Source: Profftia lariciata (lineage in GTDB: Bacteria > Pseudomonadota > Gammaproteobacteria > Enterobacterales > Enterobacteriaceae). From it: DNA of 64,000 nucleotides. A program made the position numbers and the translations under genes. Of this stretch, positions 31,344 to 41,648 are shown piece by piece; position 1 is the stretch's first letter, and each line of letters opens with the position of its first letter. The stretch lies in the NCBI RefSeq assembly GCF_020541265.1, contig NZ_CP045925.1, positions 496,001 to 560,000 on the forward strand, written 5' to 3'. The notes beneath the pieces are model-generated. The model did not search any database, was not told the origin of the DNA, and worked only from the letters and a program-made list of their open reading frames with translations.

Positions 31344-32520
31344 TATAATAAATAATAATTTTAAAAAATTAAGTTTTTTTCGATTATTGTGTGTTTTGTA
31401 AAATTTATTTTTATCTAAAAATTTTAATTAAAATATAATGTAATACATCTTCAATAGATTTAAGTATATATTTTGAGATACTTAAAGTGTAATTTTGCTA
31501 TTGAATAATTTATAATAGAGCTCAATATACATTAATAATATAATTTTAAGAATTATTACTTATCTGTTATATTTTATAGAATGATAAATTTATTAAAAGA
31601 TCTTTTAATCTAAAGATTCTTTTTTAAAAAAGAATATTTATATAATCTAATCATGATTATTAGTTACAATTTGTAACTTATTAATAATAATATTTTTTAT
31701 TAAGGATACAATAAGTAGAGTTTGTATTATATTTGTTTTTTATGTTATTATTTATAGTAAAATAAATCATAAGTTTTATAATTATAACAATTATCTATAT
31801 TATAAACATCTATAAATGAAATTATTTTTGGATACATTTATTATTATAATAATAACTATATTATTAGTAATGTAGTTGATTTATGTAATAATATAGATAT
31901 GTTATAATAACATAATATTGTATATAAATTATATTAGTAAGTTATATTTTGGTAATTATAGTTTATATCAATGTAAATATTAAAGAGCATTATAACAATA
32001 CTCGTTATACTTTAATGTGCAAGAAAATATTAATGATATTGATCTATAATTTAATAAATAAAAAAATAATATATTATTTAGTCTAATCCAATATAAGTAA
32101 AATAATTCTTATAAGCGTAGCTTATTTTAATAAAAATATTAATTCAATAAGATTTAACTCAATTAATAATTACTATAATAACAATTATATTTTTAATAAA
32201 ATTATAGTTAATAGTTTTAAATATTTTCTTTGTTTATTAATTATATTTATATTAATATTTAAGTATAATATATAACTAATTAAATACATTGCATATTAAT
32301 AATATAATAGCATTATATAATACACAATTAAAAAATTTTAGCACTAAACAATATAAAAAAATAATAGTAGACTATTTCATTATGAAATATTATTTGCACT
32401 TATTTAATAATATTGTTTATTAAGTAAAATACAATTTTCATATTAAGTAATAATCTCATAAAATTACTATACAATATTAATATCATCTAATATTTAATTT
32501 TATAATTAAGAGAAAAATTA
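31344..32520. other. Gene-free gap between aroA and cmk
   Basis: About 1.2 kb where E. coli has the small peptidase gene ycaL. No HExxH-type relic is readable. It contains two adjacent perfect palindromes at 31592-31635. Confidence 0.5.
31592..31635. repeat. Two adjacent perfect palindromes
   Basis: 31592-31609 (ATTAAAAGA and its complement, centred on GATC) is an 18-base perfect palindrome. Six bases later 31616-31635 (ATTCT, five T, five A, AGAAT) is a 20-base perfect palindrome. The pair lies 250 bases past the aroA stop. It could be a bidirectional terminator remnant or a DNA-binding site; nothing in the sequence decides. Confidence 0.7.
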
Positions 32521-33204
32521 ATGGTAATATCTCCTCCGGTCATTACTGTTGACGGTCCAAGTGGTGCAGGTAAAAGTACGCTATGCAAAGCATTAAATAA
32601 ATATTTAAGATGGTATATTTTAGATTCTGGTACCATTTATAGAGTATTTGCACTATATATTTTACAAAATAACGTATGTATTATGTCTGAGAATCATTTG
32701 ATTACATTAGCACTTAATTTAGATGTGTATTTTTTTACATATAATAATGAGATACACGTTCTTCTTGAAGGAAAAGATGTTAGTACTATAATTCGTACTG
32801 AAATATTGGGAAGAATTGCCTCACAAATTGCAGTTTTTCCTGGTGTAAGAGAAATTTTACTACGTTACCAACGTACAATGCGTAAATTTCCAGGGCTTAT
32901 AGCCAATGGTAGAGATATGGGTACAATTGTTTTTCCTGATGCGCTAATTAAAATTTTTCTTTATGCTAGTTTTGAAGAACGTGTTCGTCGTCGTTTATTT
33001 CAGTTGCAACAAAACGGTTTTAATGTTGATTTTCAGCAAATTTTAACTACCATGAAAGAACGTGACTATCGTGATTATTATCGCAATATATCACCTCTTA
33101 TTCCTGCACATGACGCTTTTATTTTAAATTCAACTAATATTTCTTCTAAACAAATTATTAATAAAGTATTTACTTATGTTGATAAAATATTACTACTTTC
33201 CTAA
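32521..33204 (+). CDS. cmk: Cytidylate kinase
   Basis: Phosphorylates CMP and dCMP to the diphosphates using ATP. 227 residues, the same as E. coli. The N-terminal phosphate loop is DGPSGAGKSTLCKAL; E. coli has GAGKGTLCK, so the Gly after Lys is Ser here, giving a canonical Walker A. The NMP-binding insert and catalytic arginines lie in IANGRDMGTIVFPDA and KERDYRDYYRNISPL. The ATG at 32521 follows AAGAGAAA. It sits upstream of rpsA as in E. coli; the 222-base interval carries the rpsA leader. Confidence 0.96.
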   Translation: MVISPPVITVDGPSGAGKSTLCKALNKYLRWYILDSGTIYRVFALYILQNNVCIMSENHLITLALNLDVYFFTYNNEIHVLLEGKDVSTIIRTEILGRIASQIAVFPGVREILLRYQRTMRKFPGLIANGRDMGTIVFPDALIKIFLYASFEERVRRRLFQLQQNGFNVDFQQILTTMKERDYRDYYRNISPLIPAHDAFILNSTNISSKQIINKVFTYVDKILLLS

Positions 33205-33272
33205 AGTATTACTTTAAAAGTAGTATATAAAGATAAAATATTTCATTATATAGCATAATAATAAATTATAGG

Positions 33273-33310
33273 TTGTTATTATTGTTAATAATTGTTATTA
33301 TTGTTATTTA
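33273..33310. repeat. Two-copy 19-base direct repeat
   Basis: A 19-base unit beginning TTGTTATTATTGTTA is repeated once head to tail, with the first 15 bases of each copy identical. It lies upstream of the rpsA leader hairpin. Likely a slippage product. Confidence 0.55.
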
Positions 33311-33333
33311 TTAAATATTATATAATTTTATCT

Positions 33334-33398
33334 CCTGTAATTATGGATGATCACAGGTTATATTAAATAGTATATTAAAAAGGAAGTTTGATATACCT
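33334..33398 (+). promoter_or_regulatory. rpsA leader: probable S1 autoregulatory region
   Basis: A CCTGT/ACAGG hairpin (33334-33338 with 33353-33357) shows GGA in its loop. A second weaker AAGG/CCTT stem (about 33378-33398) also exposes GGA. Then comes cctgaagattattaat directly before ATG. E. coli rpsA has a closely similar start (a GAAG in place of a strong Shine-Dalgarno, then gattaa), and its leader hairpins with GGA loops are the target of S1 self-repression. Conservation of this pattern in drifting DNA suggests the control is kept (inference). Confidence 0.5.
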
Positions 33399-33426
33399 TA
33401 AAATAAAAATCCTGAAGATTATTAAT

Positions 33427-35106
33427 ATGACTGAATCGTTTGCTCAACTTTTTGAAGAATCTCTAAAAACAATCGAAACTCGTCCTGGTTCTATTGTCCG
33501 TGGTATTGTTGTTGCTATCGATAAAGATATCGTACTGGTTGATGCTGGACTAAAATCTGAGTCAGCTATTCCAATAGAACAATTCAAAAATGCACATGGA
33601 GTATTAGAAATTCAGGTAGGTGAAGAAGTAGATGTTGCTTTAGATGCAGTTGAAGATGGATTTGGTGAAACGCAACTATCCCGTGAAAAAGCAAAGCGTC
33701 ATGAATCTTGGATGACTTTGGAAAAATCTTACGAAAACTCTGTCACTGTAATAGGTATTATTAATGGTAAAGTAAAGGGTGGTTTCACTGTAGAATTAAG
33801 CGGTATTCGCGCATTTCTACCGGGATCTTTAGTAGATGTTCGTCCGGTACGTGATACATTCCATCTTGAAGGAAAAGAACTTGAATTTAAAGTTATTAAA
33901 TTAGATCAGAAGAGAAATAATGTTGTGGTTTCTCGTCGTGCAGTGATCGAATCTGAGAATAGCGCAGAACGTAATAATATATTAGAAAGCCTGCAAGAAA
34001 GCATAGCAGTAAAAGGTATAATTAAGAATTTAACTGATTACGGAGCATTTGTTGATCTAGGTGGTGTTGACGGCTTACTACATATTACTGATATGGCTTG
34101 GAAAAGAGTTAAGCATCCAAGCGAGATTGTCAATGTTGGTGATGAAATTACTGTTAAAGTATTAAAATTTGATCGTGAACGTACTCGTGTTTCTTTAGGT
34201 TTAAAGCAATTAGGGGAAGATCCATGGATTGCTATTGCTAAACGTTATCCAGAAGCGACTAAATTGACGGGTCGTGTGACTAATCTAACTGATTACGGTT
34301 GTTTTGTAGAAATAGAAGAAGGAGTGGAAGGTTTAGTTCATGTATCAGAAATGGATTGGACTAACAAAAATATTCATCCATCTAGAGTTGTGAATGTGAA
34401 TGATACTGTTGAAGTCATGGTATTGGATATTGATGAAGAACGTCGTCGTATTTCATTAGGTCTAAAACAATGTCAATATAATCCATGGCAATTATTTGCA
34501 GAAAATAACAATAAAGGCGATCGTGTTGAAGGTAAAATTAAGTCAATAACTGATTTTGGAATATTTATCGGCCTAGAAGGTGGTATTGATGGCTTAGTGC
34601 ATTTATCTGATATTTCCTGGAACCTAGCAGGTGAAGAAGCAGTGCATAAATATAAAAAAGGTGATGAAATTTCAGCAGTTGTTTTGCAGGTAGATTCAGA
34701 AAGAGAACGTATATCTCTTGGTATTAAACAATTAGCAGAAGATCCGTTTAATAATTATCTCTCTATGCATAAAAAAGGTATCATAATTACTGGACAAGTT
34801 ACTGCAGTAGATATTAAAGGTGCTACTATTGCAATAACTGAAGGCTTAGAAGGATATCTACGCGCTTCTGAAGCGTCGCGTGATCGTGTTGAAGATGCGA
34901 CTCGTGTTCTCAAAGTAGGTGATATAGTTGAAGCAAAATTTACTGGCATAGATCGCAAAAATCGTGTTTTAATTCTTTCAATTCGTGATAAATATGATAC
35001 TGATACAAAAGATGTGATTACTGCTTCTGTTAATATTAAGCAAGAAGATACACTAAATTTTTCTAACGCTATGTCTGAAGCATTTAAAGCCGCCAAAAAT
35101 GAATAA
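33427..35106 (+). CDS. rpsA: 30S ribosomal protein S1
   Basis: mRNA-binding ribosomal protein needed for initiation on structured messages. 559 residues from ATG 33427 against 557 in E. coli. The start is set by the conserved MTESFAQLFEESL; an upstream in-frame start at 33388 would add 13 residues that no relative has. Six S1 (OB-fold) repeats are present. The first two bind the ribosome (residues about 20-170). The next ones, marked by GIIKNLTDYGAFVDLGGVDG, GRVTNLTDYGCFVEIEEGVEG and GKIKSITDFGIFIGLEGGIDG, bind RNA. The acidic/alanine C-terminal EAFKAAKNE is kept. It is the least diverged protein here. See the leader entry for control. ihfB follows. Confidence 0.98.
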   Translation: MTESFAQLFEESLKTIETRPGSIVRGIVVAIDKDIVLVDAGLKSESAIPIEQFKNAHGVLEIQVGEEVDVALDAVEDGFGETQLSREKAKRHESWMTLEKSYENSVTVIGIINGKVKGGFTVELSGIRAFLPGSLVDVRPVRDTFHLEGKELEFKVIKLDQKRNNVVVSRRAVIESENSAERNNILESLQESIAVKGIIKNLTDYGAFVDLGGVDGLLHITDMAWKRVKHPSEIVNVGDEITVKVLKFDRERTRVSLGLKQLGEDPWIAIAKRYPEATKLTGRVTNLTDYGCFVEIEEGVEGLVHVSEMDWTNKNIHPSRVVNVNDTVEVMVLDIDEERRRISLGLKQCQYNPWQLFAENNNKGDRVEGKIKSITDFGIFIGLEGGIDGLVHLSDISWNLAGEEAVHKYKKGDEISAVVLQVDSERERISLGIKQLAEDPFNNYLSMHKKGIIITGQVTAVDIKGATIAITEGLEGYLRASEASRDRVEDATRVLKVGDIVEAKFTGIDRKNRVLILSIRDKYDTDTKDVITASVNIKQEDTLNFSNAMSEAFKAAKNE

Positions 35107-35193
35107 TAAATTTATACAATCTATTAGTTGCAACTAAACTAAATATAACGAACTAATTCAATAAATTGATTGTTTAATAAAATCAGGAGTTAT

Positions 35194-35490
35194 ATGACTA
35201 AATCTAAACTTATTGAAAGACTTATTAATCATAAAGCAAATTTATTATCTAAAAATGTTGAAGATACAGTAAAAAACATTATTGAGTACATGTCGATTAA
35301 AATAGCTAATAATGAACGTATTGAGATTCGAGGATTTGGTAGTTTTTCACTTCATTATAGAGCATCCCGTATAGGCCGTAATCCTAAGACTGGTAATGCG
35401 ATAATATTAACAGAAAAATACGTTCCTTATTTTAAACCTGGCAAAGAATTACGTAAACGAATAAATATTGTATCTTTAAAAAATATTTAA
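35194..35490 (+). CDS. ihfB: Integration host factor beta subunit
   Basis: DNA-bending nucleoid protein that pairs with IhfA. 98 residues from ATG 35194 (E. coli 94); a CAGGAG site seven bases upstream picks this start over the frame's earlier ATG at 35170. The dimer helices are followed by the beta-ribbon arm, whose tip motif GRNPKTGNAI contains the intercalating Pro. IEIRGFGSFSLHYRASR is nearly identical to E. coli. The C-terminal four residues are an extension. rpsA-ihfB is the ancestral order. IHF normally also acts at oriC, so its retention beside a dead dnaA is worth noting. Confidence 0.96.
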   Translation: MTKSKLIERLINHKANLLSKNVEDTVKNIIEYMSIKIANNERIEIRGFGSFSLHYRASRIGRNPKTGNAIILTEKYVPYFKPGKELRKRINIVSLKNI

Positions 35491-35860
35491 ATTTATCAAA
35501 TGATATATAATATATATTAATTTTAATATTCATCTAATAACTACAAATATAATATATTGACATATACCATTTATTATGCATTTTAATGTCAATTAAAATT
35601 GCAATTTAATTATTTGGTAAACAATGATTTCAATTTTATATTATAACTATTCTAAATATAGTTAAACAAATTATATATAACTGCTAGTAATAAAGTATAT
35701 GATATTTTATATAAAATATTTTAAAAATTAAAAATTTAATTTTAATAATGTTTTTGAATAAAAATTTAATAATTTTTTAATTAATTATAAATAATTTATT
35801 ATAAAAATATAATTTTAACATAAATTACATTAAAATTCTATTTTTCAAAATCGCAAGAAG
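35491..35860. other. Gene-free gap between ihfB and ubiD
   Basis: About 370 A/T-rich bases. No terminator-quality hairpin after ihfB and no gene. Confidence 0.45.
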
Positions 35861-35866
35861 AAGGTT

Positions 35867-37333
35867 ATGAAATACCATGATTTGCGTGAATTTATTTCCT
35901 TATTAGAACATAAGGGAGAACTAAAAAGAATTAATCAATCAATAGATCCTTATTTGGAAATGACAGATATTGCATCTCGTACTTTACGAGCTAATGGTCC
36001 AGCATTAATATTTGAAAATCCTCAAGGATACAATATTCCTGTTTTATGTAATCTTTTTGGTACTATAAGACGTATTGCTCTAAGCATAGGTAAGGAAGAT
36101 ATTAGTGCTTTGCGTGATATTGGTAAATTATTAGCATTTTTAAAAGATCCAGAACCACCAAAAAATTTTCGGGATTTTTGTAATAAATTACCGCATTTTA
36201 AACAAATTTTAAATATGCCAATTAAGTTATTACGTTCAGCTCCGTGCCAAGAATTAATTTGGTACGGAGATCAGGTTGATATAGGACAAATACCAATAAT
36301 GCATTGTTGGCCTGAAGATGTAGCTCCATTAATTTCTTGGGGACTAACAATTACACGTGGTCCTAAAAAAGAGCGTCAAAATTTAGGTATTTATCGTCAA
36401 CAAGTACTAGGTAAAAATAAAATAATTATGCGTTGGCTTTTGCATCGTGGAGGTTCTCTTGACTTTCAGGATTGGTGTAAGATACATCCTAATAAACCTT
36501 TTCCAGTATCAGTTGTATTAGGTGCTGATCCCGTAACAATGATAAGTGCAGTAACACCAATACCAGATAATCTTTCAGAATATGCTTTTGCTGGATTGCT
36601 ACGAGGAAATAAAACTGAAGTTGTAAAATGTATCTCTAATGATCTACAAGTACCGGCTTGTGCAGAAATAGTTCTTGAGGGTTATATTAAACCAGGTGAA
36701 ACAGCTCTTGAAGGTCCTTATGGAGATCACACTGGATATTATAATGAAAGTAGTAATTTTCCTGTATTTACCATTACACATCTTACACAACGTAGTAATC
36801 CTATCTATCATTCCACGTACACAGGACGTCCACCAGATGAACCATCCATAATGGGATTAGCTATTAATGAATTATTTGTACCAATTTTACAAAAACAGTT
36901 TCCAGAAGTTGTTGATTTTTATCTTCCTCCAGAAGGTTGTTCATATCGTATTGCTGTTGTAACTATAATAAAACAATATCCAGGTCATGCAAAACGCGTA
37001 ATGATGGGAGTTTGGTCATTTTTACGTCAGTTTATGTATACTAAATTTATTATTGTGTGTGATGATGATATTAATGCGCGAGATTGGAAAGATGTCATTT
37101 GGGCATTAACTACTAGAATGGATCCAGATATTGATACAATAATGATTAAAAATACACCCATAGATTATCTTGATTTTGCATCTCCAATATCTGGATTAGG
37201 TTCTAAAATGGGATTAGATGCTACAAATAAATGGCCCGGTGAAACACAACGCACATGGGGTAAACCAATTATAATGGATAAAAAAATATCTAAGAAGATT
37301 GATGATATGTGGAATGAATTAGCAATTTTATAA
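35867..37333 (+). CDS. ubiD: 3-octaprenyl-4-hydroxybenzoate decarboxylase
   Basis: Prenylated-FMN-dependent decarboxylase of ubiquinone synthesis. 488 residues against about 497; the difference is a few residues at each end. Conserved stretches include PALIFENPQGY, the cofactor/metal region IMRWLLHRGGSLDFQDW, the catalytic E-x-x-x-R-E type region in EIVLEGYIKPGET, GPYGDHTGYYN, and the C-terminal DATNKWPGETQR. The ATG at 35867 has an AGAAGG site. The cofactor maker UbiX is not in the window. In E. coli ubiD lies next to fre, not between ihfB and yggX, so the neighbourhood is rearranged. It implies that a quinone-based respiratory chain remains. Confidence 0.97.
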   Translation: MKYHDLREFISLLEHKGELKRINQSIDPYLEMTDIASRTLRANGPALIFENPQGYNIPVLCNLFGTIRRIALSIGKEDISALRDIGKLLAFLKDPEPPKNFRDFCNKLPHFKQILNMPIKLLRSAPCQELIWYGDQVDIGQIPIMHCWPEDVAPLISWGLTITRGPKKERQNLGIYRQQVLGKNKIIMRWLLHRGGSLDFQDWCKIHPNKPFPVSVVLGADPVTMISAVTPIPDNLSEYAFAGLLRGNKTEVVKCISNDLQVPACAEIVLEGYIKPGETALEGPYGDHTGYYNESSNFPVFTITHLTQRSNPIYHSTYTGRPPDEPSIMGLAINELFVPILQKQFPEVVDFYLPPEGCSYRIAVVTIIKQYPGHAKRVMMGVWSFLRQFMYTKFIIVCDDDINARDWKDVIWALTTRMDPDIDTIMIKNTPIDYLDFASPISGLGSKMGLDATNKWPGETQRTWGKPIIMDKKISKKIDDMWNELAIL

Positions 37334-39010
37334 TAAATTAATTATATAATTGTGTTCTAAAGTGTATGTATTATTTTATTAAAATTAACAAATATTATTC
37401 AATAAATAATGTTTAGTAATGTATTATAAATTAATTTTTTTATTTTTTATAGTAAAATATAATTTTTTTTAAAATAAAATAATTATCGTATATTACAATA
37501 TGTTTTAATTATCTTGTATAAAATATAAATTATATTATTGTAAGAATATAGTATATACTATATCATTATACAATGCACAAATATATTTTATATATAATCA
37601 ATACAATAAATATATAATATATTATTTAATATTTATTTATTTTACTTATATAAGTATTTATTATAATATAAGTATTTTGAAAATTTTTTAATTATTGCAT
37701 ACATAATTGTTATATTAACTATTAATGATGTTTATCAGAAAGAATTATGAATTTTATATATAACAAATTATATTTGTTAGAATAATCTATCATATGTTAT
37801 TAATTTTTATAATATTTATTATATTAAGCAGCAAGGTTATATTATATATTGAGCATAAAATTTTTATAAAAAATTATTCTTTATAAGAATTTATTTATAA
37901 ATATCTATATTTTATGATATTGTTGTATTAATAAAATTAATCCTATTAATTACTTAAATATTTTATTATTCTCATAATAAGATAACCATAATATATTATT
38001 ATTTGTTTTAAAAAATTTTAAGATATGAAATATCAATCATCATAAGAATATATGAATATATTATATATGATGATTGATAATAAATTTTTTATGTACTAAT
38101 ATAATTATTTATTGACTTAAAATTATTTTTTTAGTTTCTCTAAAGTTAAATATTTAGATATTAACAATGCTTTAAAATATTATTTATGGGTAAACTCTGT
38201 AGTTTATGAATTCTTATAAAGATATTTTGTATAAAAAATACATAATTAAAATTTTTTTAAGAATATATCTTGATATTTATTTTTTGGCAATTATCAGCAT
38301 ATTTGATACTTTTATTAAAAAAGTTTACTTAATTATTAAAAATCAAATATAATAAATATTAACATGCATACACTGGTTATAGTAAGAAATTGTTTGTTTC
38401 TAAAATAATAAATATTAATCACCATTAAAATAATATCTATTAATTATCAGTAATTTTGGTATAGTTATATCCTAATTATTCAAAGAGATGTTCACATTTT
38501 TTAATAAAAAAAATACAAGTTATTTAAATAAATTATAAAATATAGAATTTATTAAAAGGTATTTTCAAGGTATTTATGAATCTTGAAAACAATAATCATA
38601 ACATTAATAATAAGATAATTTTTATTATATTATTGAATATAATATGCTATATAACTATTTTGATAAAAAATTATTTAATAACATAACTTGTATTTTATAT
38701 AAATTATCATATATAACTAATCTAAATTATATAGTATCTATATTATTTACTTATACAAATACACTATTATAAAAAATCATTTTAAATAATTGTAATTATA
38801 AATATAATTATATTATATATCAATAAAATTAGTAAGAAATAAATTTATATAGTTTTATATTATATCTCAATATTTTTTAAGAAAACAATAAATTGTAATA
38901 TACATAAAATAATTATAATAATAGCAAGTATTTCGTTATAACATGAATATATAAAATTCTAATTAACTTTAATTATTAAAATATATAATATATAAAAAAA
39001 TCATTTTAGA
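37334..39010. other. Gene-free gap between ubiD and yggX
   Basis: About 1.7 kb. Neither fre (downstream of ubiD in E. coli) nor mutY (upstream of yggX) leaves a legible relic. It contains the 14-bp inverted repeat with T-tract at 38031-38090 and a small TAAACT/AGTTTA hairpin near 38191. Confidence 0.5.
38031..38090 (+). terminator. Terminator-like 14-bp hairpin
   Basis: Arms TATCAATCATCATA (38031-38044) and its perfect complement (38066-38079) enclose a 21-base loop. They are followed by ATAAA and six T residues up to 38090. The polarity fits plus-strand transcription. It lies 700 bases after ubiD, so it may have served a gene now erased. Confidence 0.45.
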
Positions 39011-39019
39011 TAAAAGATT

Positions 39020-39253
39020 ATGTGTAAAAAAATTTTTTGTACATTCTTACAGAAAGAAGCAGAACAACAAGATTTTCAGTCTTATCCGGGTAAGTTAGGT
39101 AAGCGTATCTTGAATGAAATATCTAAAGAAGCATGGTCAAAATGGATTTATAAGCAAACTATACTTATAAATGAAAGAAAACTTAATATGATGAATGCGC
39201 ATGACCGTAAACTCCTTAAACAGAAAATGGTAAGTTTTTTATTTAAAGAGTAA
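39020..39253 (+). CDS. yggX: Fe(2+)-trafficking protein YggX, C-terminally short
   Basis: Small protein implicated in protecting iron-sulfur clusters and iron trafficking. 77 residues against 91 in E. coli. Residues 1-76 align without gaps: IFCTFLQKEAEQQDFQSYPG (with the conserved Cys7), GKRILNEISKEAW, and LINERKLNMMNAHDRKLL. The last 14 or so residues of the family (GKEVHIEGYTPEDKK in E. coli) are missing because a stop falls right after LFKE, and the sequence beyond does not read as the lost tail. yggX-mltC order is ancestral, and mutY, which precedes them in E. coli, is gone. The fold core is probably intact. Confidence 0.93.
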   Translation: MCKKIFCTFLQKEAEQQDFQSYPGKLGKRILNEISKEAWSKWIYKQTILINERKLNMMNAHDRKLLKQKMVSFLFKE

Positions 39254-39366
39254 ACATTTAATATGAAAATTTATACTATTACAGAAATTATTGATAGTAA
39301 ATAATAAAATTTACATACTATCAAACTTGTATTGTTAACTATTATATATTAAATATATCATTAGAA

Positions 39367-40455
39367 ATGAATAAAGCTTTAGTATTACTAATTATTATAT
39401 CTTTATTGATTGCATGCTCTGGCAAAAAAAATATTCATAATAGAGTAAAATTAATTAAAGATACCAATGCCTTTGATATTTTAATGGGACAATTTGCACA
39501 TAATATTGAAAATATATGGGGGGTTAATGAGTTACTTATTACTGGTCCTAAAGATTATGTAAAATATATCAATCAATATTTTACTCGTAGCCATATTAAC
39601 TTTAATTCCGGCAACATTACTATTGAGACCATTTCACCTATCAATCCTATTACAAGTCTAAAAAAAGCAATCATTAGTACTTTACTAATGAATGATGATC
39701 TAAATTTAATGGAAATGTATTCTAATATTAATCATATTAATAATATTAAAGATAGTAAAAAACCATTTTTATATGGCCAAGTATTAGATCACACAAAACA
39801 ACCTATTCGTTGGTATGGTCGAGCTAAAAACTTTGCTAATTATTTAATTCAGAATAAGCTTATAAAGCGTACTTCAGAAGGACATGTAATTTATTCAATA
39901 ACAATTAAATTAGTATCAAATCATATAGATCAACGTGCACATAAATATTTTGATATCATACGTCATGCATCGAAAAAATATGGTATAGATGAGTCATTGA
40001 TTATAGCAATTATTCAAATTGAATCTAGTTTTAATCCTTATGCAGTTAGTAATTCTAACGCATTAGGTCTTATGCAAATAATTCAACATACTGCTGGTAA
40101 AGACGTATTCGTAAAACAAGGGAAATATGGTGTCCCAAGCCGTAGTGATTTATTTAATCCTGAAAAAAATATAGATATTGGTACAGCATATTTAGCTATT
40201 TTACAAAATAATTATTTATGTGGTATCCATAATCCAGCTTCACGTCGTTATGCAGTTATTACGGCTTATAATGAAGGTGCAGGTAATGTATTACGTATGT
40301 TTTCTAGTGATCGCAATTGCGCTGTAGGTATTATTAATAATTTAACTCCAAAAGATGTGTATAATACTATTATTAAAAAACAACCATTAGGAGAATCACA
40401 TCTTTATCTATATAAAGTTAATAGTATACATAAACATATAGGTATGAAAAAATAA
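39367..40455 (+). CDS. mltC: Membrane-bound lytic murein transglycosylase C
   Basis: Outer-membrane lipoprotein that cleaves the MurNAc-GlcNAc bond of peptidoglycan, forming 1,6-anhydro ends. 362 residues against 359. The lipoprotein signal MNKALVLLIIISLLIACSG has a LIAC lipobox with the acylated Cys at 17. The N-terminal MltC domain includes DILMGQFAHNIENIWG. The C-terminal lysozyme-like SLT domain has the catalytic Glu in QIESSFNPYAVS, then NALGLMQI and ITAYNEGAGNVLRMF (E. coli has NGGAG, so one Gly is Glu). The ATG at 39367 has a weak site. It implies that a murein layer is still made and remodelled. Confidence 0.95.
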   Translation: MNKALVLLIIISLLIACSGKKNIHNRVKLIKDTNAFDILMGQFAHNIENIWGVNELLITGPKDYVKYINQYFTRSHINFNSGNITIETISPINPITSLKKAIISTLLMNDDLNLMEMYSNINHINNIKDSKKPFLYGQVLDHTKQPIRWYGRAKNFANYLIQNKLIKRTSEGHVIYSITIKLVSNHIDQRAHKYFDIIRHASKKYGIDESLIIAIIQIESSFNPYAVSNSNALGLMQIIQHTAGKDVFVKQGKYGVPSRSDLFNPEKNIDIGTAYLAILQNNYLCGIHNPASRRYAVITAYNEGAGNVLRMFSSDRNCAVGIINNLTPKDVYNTIIKKQPLGESHLYLYKVNSIHKHIGMKK

Positions 40456-40769
40456 AGTTTTAATGTTTATGTTATATGTAGTATTGTGTATGTAGATAAA
40501 GATATACTTAAGAACAATGATTTTTATGTATGTAATTATTTTGTAAGTATATTAAAATAAATTTTATAAAAAATTAAATAATATTAATTAGGATATCAAT
40601 ATTAAATGAATAGTATGTTATTTTTAATATAATTCTTACATAGTTTATACTAATAAACTATTAAATAGTTAATATTTAACTAATTTTAATTTTTATATAT
40701 TTAATATGTGTGTATATTTATTAACGAACAATAATATCTTTATATAAGATTACTTAAGTTGTAATGTAT

Positions 40770-40794
40770 TATAACATCATTGTATGATGTTATA
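40770..40794. repeat. 11-bp perfect hairpin downstream of mltC
   Basis: TATAACATCAT, a TGT loop, then ATGATGTTATA: a perfect 11-bp stem with a 3-base loop, 315 bases past the mltC stop. A weak T/A tract follows. Possible intrinsic terminator, though distant from the gene. Confidence 0.55.
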
Positions 40795-41648
40795 TTATTT
40801 ATATTTAAAAAATAAATTGAACATTATTAATTAATTATCATTTATATGATTAAAAATTTAAAATATAAATAATCGATAAATAAACAAAATGTAATTAATA
40901 ATTCAAATATTTTTTATATCTATATTATTATAAAAAAATATTTTGCTATTTAAATAGTAGATAATATAAAATTCAATACATTAATTTATATTACTGTAAT
41001 AAATTGCTAACATTAATAAATATTTAGTAGATGTCTTTGATGATATAGTGATTATAACATTAACTGATAAATAACATTCTGTATTTTATTTTTTTATTAT
41101 AATCAAATTAATTATCTTTTGATAAAGATTTTTTATTTTTACGTAAATAAATATTATAATTATTTAATAGTTTTTTTAAAAAAAATTAAAGATATTATTA
41201 TACTGAATCAAGATATAATATGAATAAGAATAAATATAATATACATTAGTATAACTAATATAAGGTAATTAGACTTATTAATCTAAATAGTATTAATATA
41301 ATTAATTTTAGTAAAAATATATTAATATTTAACTATAAAATACATGTATAACAAATAAGTAAATAGTAAAATATAATAACTAATTCATATAAATAATATT
41401 ATATTATATAAAAAATACTTATATACAAAAACATCTTTTACAATAACGATAGATTTATTAGATTAATAAAAAATAAAGAAATTTAATATAAAAAAGATAT
41501 TATCTTGAAATATAAAATATACGATACTACTTTATATTTTAGCAATAATTATAAGAATTAAACAATCAGTTAAATAATTAATAATAAAATTACTATAACA
41601 AGAATTCTATAGTTATGAAAAGTTTTATAAAAAAATAAAACAAATGTA

